Assembly: GCF_051014445.1 (NCBI RefSeq)
Contig: NC_135137.1
Location: 31,993,501-32,057,500, forward strand
Length of the DNA: 64,000 nt
Origin: Colletes latitarsis
Taxonomy: Eukaryota; Arthropoda; Insecta; Hymenoptera; Colletidae
Direction of reading: 5' to 3'
Shown: piece after piece, positions 12,625 to 24,000 of the stretch
Position numbering within the stretch: the first letter of the stretch is position 1
Layout of the letters: every line of letters begins with the position of its first letter
Position numbers and translations under genes: made by a program
Notes under the pieces: generated by a model
Database searches by the model: none
Seen by the model: the letters and a program-made list of their open reading frames with translations, nothing else
Told to the model about the DNA's origin: nothing

Positions 12625-14215
12625 TATGAATTCGAAGAAATTAAGTAATTTATTCTTACGGTATAAAATGTAAGGCTTGTAATTAAGCACGTTGCAGAAT
12701 AGATACGTGCTCGTCCAACTGTCTATCAACCAACATATTTCCATTCGCCCCACGGCACAAATATTCCTGTGTGCATTTTTATACGTAATCAGGCTATAGG
12801 TGTTTTTCTGCCTCGTAAATGTCAAGTGGCTCAAGCTTGTAACTATAAAATAGCAGTAGATCAGATGCCTGACAAATGCTTTCATTTAACTTTTCAGTTG
12901 TGCTCTAAGCTTCTGTCGTTAGAAAAAATCTTCACGTTTTGATTGTCTGTTGGGATAAATAATTTCGATCGTATGTTCATAAAAATTTTATCGAGTTAAT
13001 TGAATTATGCACCATTAATAACAGTCGTTTTATGCGTGAAGTTAAAAATTAGGTCAAGTCAGATCGTGCAGCTGACATTATAAATTCATTAAAATAATTA
13101 TTAATATACAGTGACTTATTCGCGTGTATGATCTGACACGGTTATTAACACCCTATTCTAGAATAGATTTGTTTCTGTATAAGACAGTAAATTACTCTGG
13201 TTTCTACTAGTAATTATGTTATCGTTGACATTTTCTAATAATTTGCCATAGTACTCTAGATGACGAAGTCTAAGACAAAATTTAAACATGTGCAAGTAAA
13301 CTTTGGTAAATGAAAAGGAATTCTTTTTGGATCTTCGTTCATTCATCCCTTTCGTTTGTTTTGATATCTCACTGGTTAATTGAGTCATTATTGTCTCGTA
13401 AAATTGTTTGAAAAAAGTGATTTTTGAAGACATATGCAGAACATTCTCTCTGAGGTGATTAATAAAGCTAATGAATAAGTACTTTGTACATTTACATTAC
13501 GCTTGTTCCATTCTTCCAAACAAAATACTTGCATAGTAACCAGACTATTATTAAATCATTTAGTTTGGTCAACATCCAATATCATAATTACACAATAATA
13601 ATTATATATTTATACGTGTTAAGTTCTTCCCTGCTTTCTATTGATACATTAAAATTGTAAATATGATACAATATATATCAGCAAAATAATTTCCCTTCTC
13701 AACCAAATTGTTTATTATTTTCTTTCAAATTTCAAATTTCCTTTCTTTAAGAAATGTACGATTTTAGAAATTTCTAAGAGCACTGTAGGAAACTAAATTA
13801 ATTAATTAATTCTCAGTGAAAATTACCTAATGATTGTCTCAAAAATCGTGTTAAAATTTCCACTGTTAATTTTCTTATAATTACAAAATTGTCAAGCTTT
13901 GACCGAGTATATTTCAAGAAATAAACAAATAGAGAAGAGTATTTCTCTTTTCCCAAGAATCTGAAAGGACGATAAACCACGGTTAAAAATCGACAACAGC
14001 GTGCAACACAATGTAACTATTAAATTTCGGCGTGAAGCTATACACAATAGGGATCCTCGCGCAGCGCCAACAAAACGATTTATCAACGCGTCGGCTGTCG
14101 CGGTAAATTCCACCAGGCATGGTTTTCAGCGTGTTAATACAATGATCGTCGAACTTTAACAACTCCAGGAGCGTAGTTTTCTTTTTTTTTTTTATCGTTC
14201 AAGATACACCGCTAA
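12625..14215. other. AT-rich non-coding stretch
   Basis: Frames of 73 to 102 codons occur on the minus strand only and carry no recognisable domains. A short (AATT)n run lies near 13,800. The part from 13,960 to 14,110 is more balanced in composition, but nothing was identified in it. Confidence 0.5.
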
Positions 14216-14830
14216 TCTCGCGTAATCACAGAGATCCTCGGAGTAATTCTCTCGGTTGCGCGCACATTCGAGGGTGAAGCGTACCGCGGGCGTAATTCGC
14301 GAAACGTCTAAAAACGCGCACCGCCACCCCGGGCGTAATTACACGACCACGTGATTGCTCTAGAAATCGGTATATCAATTCCGAGCCATCAGCGCGCGTT
14401 GCATGCGTCACGGAACACGCTCGTTGATCATTTTTCGCGGATCGTTGGCGCGCAGGTGCCACCGATACCGATGTGAAAGTCAGATCGCTTCGAGGAAGTT
14501 ACGCTGACGTTCACGATGACCAGCCCGCCCGGGACAATGTTGTTATCGCGATTATCGAACGTGTTATCGATTCCCTTCGTCGAGACCGTCGGAATCGTTG
14601 CGTTCTCCGGAACAAAGACGAGCCATCGACTTCGACAATCGCCTTCAGATTCGTCGAACAGATACCGTTCACGCTCGTTATTATTCTGTAATAACTTTCA
14701 TATCGACGCCGAAATTCTCTGAGCCACGTCGGTTAGCACAAAGTGGCAACATCTGGGTGCATGTAATAATCGAATTACGTCGGGTAAACGTATAATGGAT
14801 TATCATTATCGAGGAAACTAACCCCCGGGA
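14216..14830. other. GC-balanced, CpG-bearing block upstream of the TAATC cluster
   Basis: The block holds dinucleotide-rich words such as GCGCGC and several CGTAATT words (near 14,290 and 14,332). It shows no convincing exon; the frames of 65 to 78 codons lie on both strands. It leads directly into the homotypic TAATC cluster, so both may belong to one cis-regulatory module. That is an inference from position only. Confidence 0.35.
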
Positions 14831-14856
14831 CGACCTGCTTCAGAGATTGTTCGATC

Positions 14857-15018
14857 GATTATCGGAAATGGACGCTAATTGATTACTGAGAGTAATCCGG
14901 GTAATCGTAATCGGTGATCGGGGAATTGTCGGCGAGATTAATCGTGAATTATTTTCGTAATCGTCAGTAACTTCTACTATAAAAACGCTGGTTTGATTAT
15001 TATATGGTAATCATAATC
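14857..15018. promoter_or_regulatory. Homotypic cluster of TAATC/GATTA sites (candidate K50-homeodomain enhancer)
   Basis: Eleven TAATC or GATTA words occur in 162 bp, starting at 14,857, 14,881, 14,893, 14,902, 14,908, 14,936, 14,939, 14,958, 14,995, 15,008 and 15,014. One of them is the full TAATCC. TAATC is the core bound by lysine-50 homeodomain proteins such as Orthodenticle and Bicoid. The spacing is irregular, which fits an enhancer better than a simple microsatellite, although decay of a (TAATCG)n run is an alternative. A TATAAAAA word lies at about 14,978-14,985 inside the cluster. Confidence 0.4.
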
Positions 15019-16940
15019 GGTAATTGTTTTTTGACAATGAAAATAGAAGAGATAGAAAAGATAAAAGCTCTAAGTCGATGTATAGAAAATCAAATTGATA
15101 TTTAAAAATTTTTTTATACGTGATGCAGTATTTCCTTCGACTGGAATAAAATTTTATTCAATCTGTATATTATCAGTCAGGTGATGAAACATGAAATATG
15201 GAGAGTGATTGTAAACGATTTTTTATATCTCGAGTTTGAGAAGAATTTTTCAAACTTTTCCGTTTGAAAAATGAAAATATGCTAGTTTGTGTAAATTGAA
15301 ACAATGTTAACAAATCGTCAGGGAATGAATTTATATAACAGTCGAAATAGGATCGACAAACGTGGAAAATGGAAAATCAAACCGGAAACTCGGGTCGAAA
15401 GTGACAGGGCGCGCTGAAAACCGAAAGCAGTTTCCGGTGCAACGAGAAGGAAACGAAGGTTCAATCGGAAGAACACCGGTGGCGAATAAATATTTGTAGT
15501 GAAAGGGCGAAATTTTGGGTGGATCCGTTTCCGGCGATGAACGGGAATTAATATCCAGGACCCGGCAGAGGAGTTACGGCCAGCTACGGATTCAATATTT
15601 CGAGAACAAATCGTTCAACGTACGAGGAGGCTGGTCGGGGTGTTCACCTGTCGATTCGAGCTTTGGCTCGTCGAAATGCAGCTGACGAAATAATTAGTTT
15701 CCAAGGCTCGCCGCGAACGCAACAGGATTTGCTTGGCACGGGATCGCGTGTATCGGATTTGTTGAAAAATCGTGTTCCATCCACCTGTCAACGGATGCGT
15801 TCTAGACGCGTCTGAAGACCGAATCCATCGTTCACGGGTCTGGAAATTCGTGTCACTTTTGCTTAGAAACTAGCGAATTTACACTAACGCGTCATTCGAG
15901 TCGAAATGAAAATGCATCTGAGATTAACACGAAAAACTTTTATATAAACAGTGTTCGAGCAAAAAGTCGACAAACAAACGCCTTTTTTTAGGGCCCCGGG
16001 ACATACAGAAGGACCCTTCAATTTTTATAATTTCGTCCGCAACGCTCGTAAATTTATTGCTCTTCATAAATAATTCACCGGAACGTCGGAGTGCTTTAAT
16101 TTATCGGTGGCAGAGGCGAAAGTGAAATACGACGGCAAAATTATGTTTGATTGATTCGAACCTCTTCGTCTATCCGCGAATCGAGCGAAATTGTTAATTG
16201 TAAAATTCGGTGTCCGGATATTTTCACGGAAAAACTGACAAATTCGCCGTGGGTGTTAATAAACGTTTTGTGCAGGAAATAAAGTCAATTTTCGAATGTA
16301 GTATCTTTATTAATTACGTAGTCTGATCGATTAATTTGAAATTGAGTAATTTACATGTAGTTAGGAAGCGTTAAATTATAATAAGTATGGCTTCGGTATT
16401 TTCTCGACTAGACTTTGCACGGTGTCCTTTTAAATTTCTTTCATGCATATAAACGAGCGATGTTCGCTGTGACACATGGCGAACGATTTTAAATGGGTAC
16501 GTCGCGACAGTAATTGCTTAGGGTTGTATTTGCTTGAATATTGAAAGCTTTGCAATTTTATTTGGGGAAGAAATCGAGTGCTCAAACGTCCATTTAAATC
16601 GAAAATACTGCATACTCTCGTCTAAAAATCTCTTGGAAATAATTGTAAGCCAAACATATTCTAGAAATTATTTTTATTTTTGGAAATCGATGTTTCTTAA
16701 AATCCACTTTTTCGTTTTGCTCACTTTTCTTCGAAATGTTTAATACTCGTAGATAGTTAGTCGCGACACGCCACAAAGAGATTTCTCCTGCGTTTGCAAA
16801 TAATATTATTCGCCAGGAGCAAAAGTTTAAGTAGTTTCAAGTGCACTCCGAATCGCATCAGATAAATAATTTTATCCCGGTACGATGGTAAAAAATGCCG
16901 CGTGCAATATGGATTCGAGGGTAGTTCCAGGCTGGAATCA
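15019..16940. other. Non-coding stretch with a more balanced part at 15,360-15,860
   Basis: The AT-rich start contains TTTGAAAAATG-type runs. From 15,360 to 15,860 the sequence is GC-balanced and unusually free of long frames; it reads as non-coding single-copy DNA. From 15,861 on it becomes AT-rich again. The overlapping opposite-strand frames at 16,534-16,776 are not recognisable. Confidence 0.4.
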
Positions 16941-17230
16941 GGCTGATAGCTCCGGGCTGATAGATGTCGGCTAATTATGTGGCCAAGTCCTGGCCACGTC
17001 CGGCCAGGAAGAGAACCCTTCTGCTTGCATCCTTTCTTCGACCTCGACGTCGCGAGCGACCACCCATTGACAATAAAATCCTCGTGTTACTTAAGAAGCC
17101 ACACCTGGATTGATTGTCCGCCCATCGTTTGCGGTGAACCTAAAATCGAAAATACAAAGAGCTATTCGGACGCGTCCCGTCGTCAGTGCCACTGTAAAAT
17201 TATATCCCGACCCTTCGTTCGATAATTCAA
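16941..17230. other. Short GC-balanced block
   Basis: The block contains a local near-palindrome around TGGCCAAGTCCTGGCCACG (16,980-16,998) followed by CCGGCCAGGAAG. The plus-strand frame 16,977-17,225 has no recognisable domain. It could be a small regulatory element, but no factor-specific cluster was seen. Confidence 0.3.
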
Positions 17231-19019
17231 CGTTATTTATTTTAATTAAAATAATAACAGTTCTTATCCGTTTATCGTTGCATCATTTCAACGTTTGCAC
17301 TTTTGTTTAACAGCTTTATTCACCGAATAAAAATAAAACGCGAAATGCATCGACGAGGATTATATTATATTAAACACGATAACAACGTCATTGTTCCGAA
17401 ACGAGCTCAACTTTATCTATGAAAATTTCATATTAATACGGTTTTCGGAATTTGAAATAATCATTTCTCGATTATCTGTACGCATATGGTTTAATTAATA
17501 TTTAAACAGAATATGTTTTAATGACTTTTCGGTTGGAGTTATGAATTATTCCGAGAACATTTTTTGTTGTTCGTAGACACGTATCATAAAATAATAGATT
17601 AACGAATGGTTTGAAAATTTTGCTTCTACCGTTAGTTTTTAGAAGAGTTAGCAGTCGAAGTTTTTGTGAAAAGTATCTACTAAAGTGGAATGGCGGTACG
17701 TGTACATTATTATCTTACTTCACTGAGCTAAGACAACTCCAATAATTGTTTCGATGTGTGACAACGCAACTCAAATATTAGGGTTGTCAGACTGCTCAAA
17801 CAATTCTCGTCTCGTTATGCGCTTCTACTCTTTGGTCGTCTCTTCTTTACTTACGTTTGGTCGTAATTGTGCCTCCGTTATTTTCGCGAGACGACGTTTT
17901 CAGGATTTCTCCTTCCTAATTTATACGGTAAGCTTAACTTTAATCATTGGCCTAGAAAAGAAGTTACTTTCCTTCATTTCAATGACACTTATCTAGACGA
18001 AGTAACGAGTCAAGTAGATTTTCTAAGTAAGAATCAAATAAATACAGAATGGCACAGACATATTGTTTATTTGCAATAAATGTAAACAAAGAAAAGAAGA
18101 TAGGCTATTATCTATGTATAAAAGAAGATTGTAGTTAGAGCTGAATGTTTAAACACTATAGTATATGTTATCGTAAAAGTGAAAGATGCATATTTACTTC
18201 AATGCTTTCAGTTCACATTCGCATTTCATTGGTCGTCGTTAACGAACGTTGTTAATTTTAAACACTAATTCGAGTATATTGAAGGTTGTATTCATATTCC
18301 GATTTAATGATCCCTGCATCATACATGCGAACTAAAATAATTAATTATTACGGATTGTTTAAAAAAATGCTGGTATTTTTACTGCTCGTCGTTTATAATT
18401 ATTTTATTGTCTCGTAAGCAAAACCTGACCAGTTCGTATTGTTACGTAATGGTCAGCGTTGGTCTGGTTCTGTTAATAAAATAATAAATGAATTACGATA
18501 TACCTAAAAACGTACTATTGAAAATGTGCTTCCACCGTTCGTCGATAATTATTGTTTGGTTTGGGTTGGATATCGAAACAATACATTAATTACAATAAAT
18601 ATATTTTATAAAATATAAATTCGAAACTTTGTGTCTTACTGCAAAAGGAAATATAAAATCACATGATTTTCGAAACGGAATAAATATAAATACACTTGAA
18701 CCGAACCAACTAGTCAAAGGGTCAAACACCAGACAGTGTACACAATCATTTGCAAATGCACATTTTTTACATCATTTAAAACAACGTTCACTGATAAATT
18801 AGCGAATGTGTGCAATAATAAATAATCGTAGACAATCACTGAAATATTCATATTCACTTTTCTGTACGTTACTTTTTAGTGTAGCAGCATTTGCTTTTCG
18901 TAAAGAATTTATATTCCAAGATACGATTGTACTTTATTCACGTTTGAATTAAAATTTTAATTCTTAACCGGTATCATGAATTCACGATAATAAATATCAA
19001 GTATTTCTATATCACAATA
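17231..19019. other. AT-rich non-coding stretch
   Basis: Only short, unrecognised frames are present. A GGTAAGC donor-like word occurs at about 17,928 after an 80-codon plus-strand frame. Without a matching acceptor or homology I do not call an exon. The end of the stretch is plain AT-rich sequence up to the next mobile element. Confidence 0.5.
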
Positions 19020-19021
19020 TA

Positions 19022-20206
19022 CAGGGTGTTCGGCCACCCCTGGGAAAAATTTTAATAGGAGATTCTAGAGGCAAAAATAAGACGAAAATTAAGTGTATCA
19101 ATTTGTTGATGGAGGATTCGTTAAAAAGTTATTAACAATTGAATTCGAAAATTTCAAATCATTCTGAAAAAATTATTTTTGGTTGCGGGGCTGAATTCCA
19201 ATCATTTTTGGTGAATACACATACCCCCGAAATCCTACCCACTTTTGAGAAAAAAATTCGAGTAGGTACTGAAATTTTTAGACGAAAATAAAAAATTTCA
19301 AATCATACTAAAAAAATTATATTTAGTTACAGGGAGCAATTACAATCGTTTTTGGTCATTACACATACCCCCGAAATCCTACTCAGTTCCGAGAAAAAAA
19401 TTCCTTACCGAAAATATAATTTCTGGCCAGAAATGTTAGCCCAAAATTTCATGCGAATCTTTAAAACGTCATAACTCCTGAACGGATTGGACGATTTTAA
19501 TGTTTAAAAAAGCAAACTACGTGTATTTTGGTGGAGAATATGTATAAATCGTAAAAATATTCGAAAAGTTGGTCCTTGCCCCCGCAAAATGAGAAAAACC
19601 TCATAAAAATGATCCAATTTTCAAACAGCCATAACTCTTACAATAGTGAATATATTTCAATGAAACTTTTTTCTGAAGTAGAGCTCATGGGTACCTACAA
19701 AAAAGTATTAAACAACTTTTCTGTAGAGCGTCAAATAGAATTATCAAAAATGAAAAACTAATATTTAAGAAAAATCGATAGGGAGTAGGTGCCTAAATTT
19801 TTCGGCGAAATTGAAAAGTTTCAAATCGTTCTGAAAAAATTATTTTTGTTTGCAGGGGTCGATTGCAATCATTTTTGGTGAATAGACATACCCCTGAAAT
19901 CCTACCCACTTTCTAAAAAAAAAATTCGGGAAGGTGTGAAATGTTCCGACAAAATTAAAAAATTTCAAATCGTTTTGGAAAAATTATTTTCGGTTGCGAG
20001 GGTCAATTCTAATCAATTTTGGTAAATAGACATACTCCCGAAATCTTACCCACTTTCAAGAAAAAAATTCAGTACTGGCGGAACTTTAAACGTTAATAAC
20101 TTTTTAACGAAGCTTCCATCAACAAATTAGTATTCTTGATTTTCGTCTTATTTTGACCTCTAGAATCTCCCATTAAAATTTTTCCCAGGGGTGGCCGAAC
20201 ACCCTG
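19022..20206 (+). mobile_element. TA-flanked inverted-repeat element, copy 3 (best complete copy)
   Basis: This is the clearest full-length copy. It starts CAGGGTGTTCGGCCACCCC at 19,022 and ends with its near-exact inverse at 20,206, with TA on both sides (19,020-19,021 and 20,207-20,208). Matching inverted sequence continues inward through the TCTAGAGGC word and a TTGTTGATGGA/TCCATCAACAA word. The CAAATC(A/G)TTCTGAAAAAATTATTTT module is repeated several times inside. The frame at 19,576-19,761 (61 codons) is the counterpart of 5579-5764. It is about 300 bp longer than copy 1 because it has more internal modules. Confidence 0.9.
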
Positions 20207-20399
20207 TACACTATTAAAAAATGAACAGCCAACTTCTTTGGCTTTCGATGTCAATCTTGGCTATTTTGGATCAAAAACAAAATAAAGGTTAGTTGGTTGT
20301 CAAAGTATCTCGAGATACCCTAAGATGTTAAAAAATATTTTAGAATTCGAAATATTCAAAGATTCAGAACAACGCACGAAGCCGTACGGATATTTGAAC
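20207..20399. other. AT-rich spacer
   Basis: This is AT-rich sequence between the complete TA-flanked element and the next GC-rich block. Nothing was recognised. Confidence 0.5.
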
Positions 20400-20870
20400 T
20401 TTGACCGTAATTAGAAATAATCGCGAGGTTTTTCGAGCAAGTGACATCATCGACGGCGGGGTCAGCCGAGGCGCGATAGAACGAAAAAGAGGAGAAGAAC
20501 GAGTGGAAGAGAAATTAGCAGAATCCTCGAGTTTCGGTCGAGGCCATTATCATTTATCCCCTTCCGGCGTAGCGAGTCTTTACAAATTCCTGTACGTCCT
20601 TGGCTGCAGGATCACGAAACGATACAGGCGCAGCACACAAGAGCACGCACACCGGTGCCCGCGCGGTGATCGCGATGCTCGAAAGTCTCTCGAAGGTGGA
20701 GGCGTGCGTCGTTCTTTCTTTCGTCCGTCCGTCCGTCCGTCGGTCCGTCCATCCGTTCGTTCGTTCGTTCGGTGGTACTGGCCCTGTAATTGGGCCCAAA
20801 CTCTTAGCTCCGCTCGACCGGCCAAAGATTATACACCCGCATGTCCCGAGGGTCCAGAGCCAAACGTTCT
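20400..20870. other. GC-rich block with a (CGTC)n/(CGTT)n microsatellite
   Basis: The block holds an interrupted tetranucleotide repeat at about 20,722-20,774, changing from CCGT units to CGTT units. The 158-codon frame at 20,401-20,877 passes straight through the microsatellite, giving runs of RPSVRPSV, and is overlapped by two minus-strand frames, so it is not a credible gene. A CCGGTGCCCGCGCGGTG stretch lies at about 20,651. It may be promoter-proximal, but this is unproven. Confidence 0.45.
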
Positions 20871-21252
20871 TGTGTGATATATTATGCTGCAGATACCTGT
20901 ATCTGATTCACGAGGTGAAGCCGGCGTAAACGGAGTAACTTTTTCGGTCGTGCTAAAAGCACATTGCCGACCCTCTACGATGCAACACCCTATCGTAGAC
21001 GAATCATCGTTGGTCACTTTGTCTCGTTGTACAAATTTCGACTCCTAGCCTCCCTAAACGCGTCAGGTTTTAACTAGTTTGAATAACCCAATCTTTAAGT
21101 AAATTCAATTTCAGTTTGTTAGAGTGTGTTGTTGCGTTTGATGTTGTTCGATGTGCTATGGTGTTTAGTAATTGGAGCTTTCACGAGTGGAAATTCGCCA
21201 GTTGTTTTAAGCTACGAACCTTTAGAAGGTGTAAAGATTCGAGTCTGATTAC
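20871..21252. other. Non-coding spacer of mixed composition
   Basis: This sequence has moderate composition. A 92-codon plus-strand frame begins at 21,116 and runs into the tandem pair that follows, so it looks like a by-product of the repeat. No motif was recognised. Confidence 0.4.
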
Positions 21253-21583
21253 ATATGTCGTGGCTGAGCATGATAACACCGGATCAAACGCGAACAAACC
21301 ACGAAGAAACGAAGTGGGATTAGAACGTCGTGTGTTTCGTCTGATCTTAGTAAAATTATCCTGGTGTTCGTATCCTTTTATCAATGTAAACTAGCTTACA
21401 CAGTTCTAATTATACGTAGCTTTGGCTCAGTAAGATAACACCAGATCAAACGCGAACAAACCACACAGAAACGAACTGGGATTGGAGCATTGTGTATTTC
21501 GTCTGATTTTACTGAAATTATCCAACAGTGTTTATATCTTCTTATCAGTACAAACTAGCTCAAACAGTTCTAATCGTACATAG
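21253..21583 (+). repeat. Local tandem pair, period about 164 bp
   Basis: Copy 1 (21,253-21,419) and copy 2 (21,420-21,583) abut. They share GATCAAACGCGAACAAACCAC, GAAACGAA-TGGGATT, a TTTCGTCTGAT block and CAGTTCTAAT. Identity is high enough to be obvious by eye. The copies are head to tail without inverted ends. Confidence 0.85.
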
Positions 21584-22440
21584 ACATTGTTTACAAACGC
21601 AATAAGGGATACAAGATGCTCAACAGTGTTTTAATCGCAACTGCATACGAACGAATCTTCAAACTTGATCAAACTTTGACAAATTTTTAAATAGGAAAGC
21701 ACAGAACTGTCACCCTCAATACATTAATTATTAAATTATAAAATACATAAGATATCACCATATAAATTTACTTAACTGAGTACGTAACTGTACTCAAACT
21801 TGTCACATCCCCGTAGGATTAGTGTTAAACATACTTCACGTGCGCCACTACTTGCTCGAAAACTCAACCCAACAGAATTCGCGACAACGATAAAGACATG
21901 CGAGGGAACAGTAATGACATTTGCATCGATCTTATCGCGTACACACGCTTTCTCGAAGTTTAGTCTCGCGTGATCGACGAGAAAGGTACCTCGTAGCTTC
22001 GTCACCTGCGCGATACCCAATTATACCAATGTTTTCTTTGTTATACAAGTTTGTAGTTCTACTGCGAAACGCGTCGCAGACAATTCGCTGCTACTGGTTT
22101 TTCGCGAAAAGACGCCAACCCGATCCACTGTTTTGCAACGTTACTCGTCTTAATGAATTCAGCACTTGAGGGCTTCCCGATTCGGTCGCGCGATAAACGA
22201 ACAAAAGAATAATGAATTCATCGTACGCGTATGAGTTCCTCGGAGCGATCGCTGTCCTCCTCCGCACGTTTCTCGTTACCCTACCTGAATATTTCTGTAT
22301 TTTAATCTTTTTATTCCCACTGTACATTGTATACATTAAGTAATTATCGAGTGAAATATTACTGTCATCTGTACCTACAAAACTGTGAATATGTGCCTTC
22401 ATATTAGTATTCGTTAGCTTCCGAGAAAGCTTAACAATCG
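21584..22440. other. Non-coding stretch with a balanced part at 21,800-22,280
   Basis: Overlapping plus- and minus-strand frames (82 to 124 codons) have no recognised domain. The balanced part holds several CGCG and TCGCGA-like words. No function is assigned. Confidence 0.4.
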
Positions 22441-22600
22441 GTTGTACAGCTGTCCGAATGTTCAAAATGATTTTTGCAAATTTACCATGGTCATTCTATA
22501 AGAGAATGAATAAACATTTATTTCCATTGCATTATACATTTCTTCAAGTATCTATCATTTTAATTTCTTTGGTGCAAATAAATACATTAATTCTTCTATA
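22441..22600 (+). repeat. Diverged fragment of TTAA-type MITE family B
   Basis: The run AATAAACATTTAT-TCCATTGCATTATACATTTC, preceded by TGCAAATTTACC and followed by an AAATAAATA word, also occurs at 31,440-31,530. It occurs in reverse at about 45,430-45,580. Neither TTAA end is preserved here, so this is a degraded relative of the 45,416-45,633 element. Confidence 0.7.
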
Positions 22601-22899
22601 TCGTTGACAGAAGAGGAAGTATATTTTGTGGAAAAATTGTGCATTTATTACGATAGTCCAGCTTTCATATTAGGTAAAAAAGATATTCACACTATCACGC
22701 AGTTCATTACGTTGTTCAAAATTGTTTAGTCGATAGCACTTGTTCCATTTCAATCGCGAAGAATTTAATAACGCTGTTTACTGGCGATCACAGTAATAAT
22801 CGCCGTATTAAAAATTTCGAACAAGTATATAAACGTGTACTACGGTCGTTAAATCCCAACGATCAAGGTGTTAATGGAAATACGTTCGCGTTATCTATA
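22601..22899. other. AT-rich non-coding spacer
   Basis: AT-rich sequence without notable frames or motifs. Confidence 0.5.
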
Positions 22900-23345
22900 T
22901 TTTATTGGATGAAAAATTTTCCTCGGTACCCCCTTTGAATTCTAAGACGCCCACCCCCCTGGGGGCTCGCGTTCCCGCTATAAAAAATCACTGCAACGTA
23001 AGGTTAACAACGTTGTCAGCGCGCCTCGAAGTAAAGAAAAGAAAAAAGTCTCGGAGTTGCGATACACCGAGTAGCTGCTCCCACGTGCGTTTCGCTGAAA
23101 GGTGCGCGTGCAAGGTACACACTTATCCTTTGTCGTTTATTGGTTATATTTTACTCGCGCTTGCACTACGTTACGGTCGTGCTATCCGCGTTGGTCGCTG
23201 ATTGGCGGATACGTTACCTACGGTTGTATTTTATAGCGTGAACGATTGCGATAGGATATAACTGTTACTCGATACGAGGCGTGTGTTTAGTTGGAAGTCA
23301 TGCCAGGGCGCTGTTCGCGTAAGTTTCACCTTGCACCGAGTAAAT
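22900..23345 (+). promoter_or_regulatory. Candidate promoter region with inverted CCAAT boxes
   Basis: This GC-balanced block contains CCCACGTGC (about 23,080), ATTGG at 23,139-23,143 and 23,201-23,205 (inverted CCAAT), and TATA-like words at about 22,979 (CTATAAAAAA) and 23,232. A GTAAGT word at about 23,318 follows a short frame that would start at 23,300, in the order promoter, start, first exon, donor. No acceptor or homology supports a transcript, and the TATA words could be chance. The spacing TTGGTCGCT-ATTGG is shared with 3459-3473. Confidence 0.25.
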
Positions 23346-24000
23346 TACAGGTAACTCCGTGTACCTTGTCTCTTGGCGCGAACAATGCGTTCTCTCCGGG
23401 GCAAAGTGTGCAGGTATTAATTCGAGTCTTTCGTATTCTTCGCGGACGATGCATGTGGAAATATCGATTTGCAACGACGCTCGTCATTATGCAGACGCCG
23501 GATAAAGGCGAAAAGAACTCGCGCTCGAATGTTGCACGCGTTTCATTTGAAGACTGGTCGACATTGGGAAAACGATTCCGAGTTTATTCGTTTGTAAAAA
23601 TCGATCGAATTCTCCAAGTTATTCTGGGTTCATTTAAATTGATTTCAATCGATAAATTAAAGTTTTTCATATAAAATGTCACATATTGTGTCACATTTTC
23701 TTAAAACAGTTTTTGGCTAATGTCAGACAGAAATATTATTATTTCATCTTAAGACTCTCTAACTCTTAATTTTGGCGAACTCATGCAAAATAACATTAGT
23801 TCTTGTTCTCTGTTAATACGAGTAGAATATATTATCCTAGTTAAAAAGGAAACAAATGATCGATTTTTCGTATGATCCACTGTGCACGTCTCAGAAGAAG
23901 TGGGTCGACAAAGGAGCAAAAGGGGTAGTTTTTTCGTTTCTCTCGTAAGAAGATCTATTTTAATAATTAAAAATAACCACAACCCCTGGAAATCCTTTCA
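23346..24000. other. Mixed to AT-rich non-coding stretch
   Basis: The 127-codon frame running from 23,291 to 23,674 spans the donor-like word and changes from GC-balanced to AT-rich without domain content. No exon is called. The remainder is AT-rich. Confidence 0.4.

Noticed and set aside
20401..20877. 158-codon plus-strand frame with RPSV repeats
   Set aside because: The repeats are the translation of a CCGT microsatellite; the minus strand is open in two frames over the same bases.
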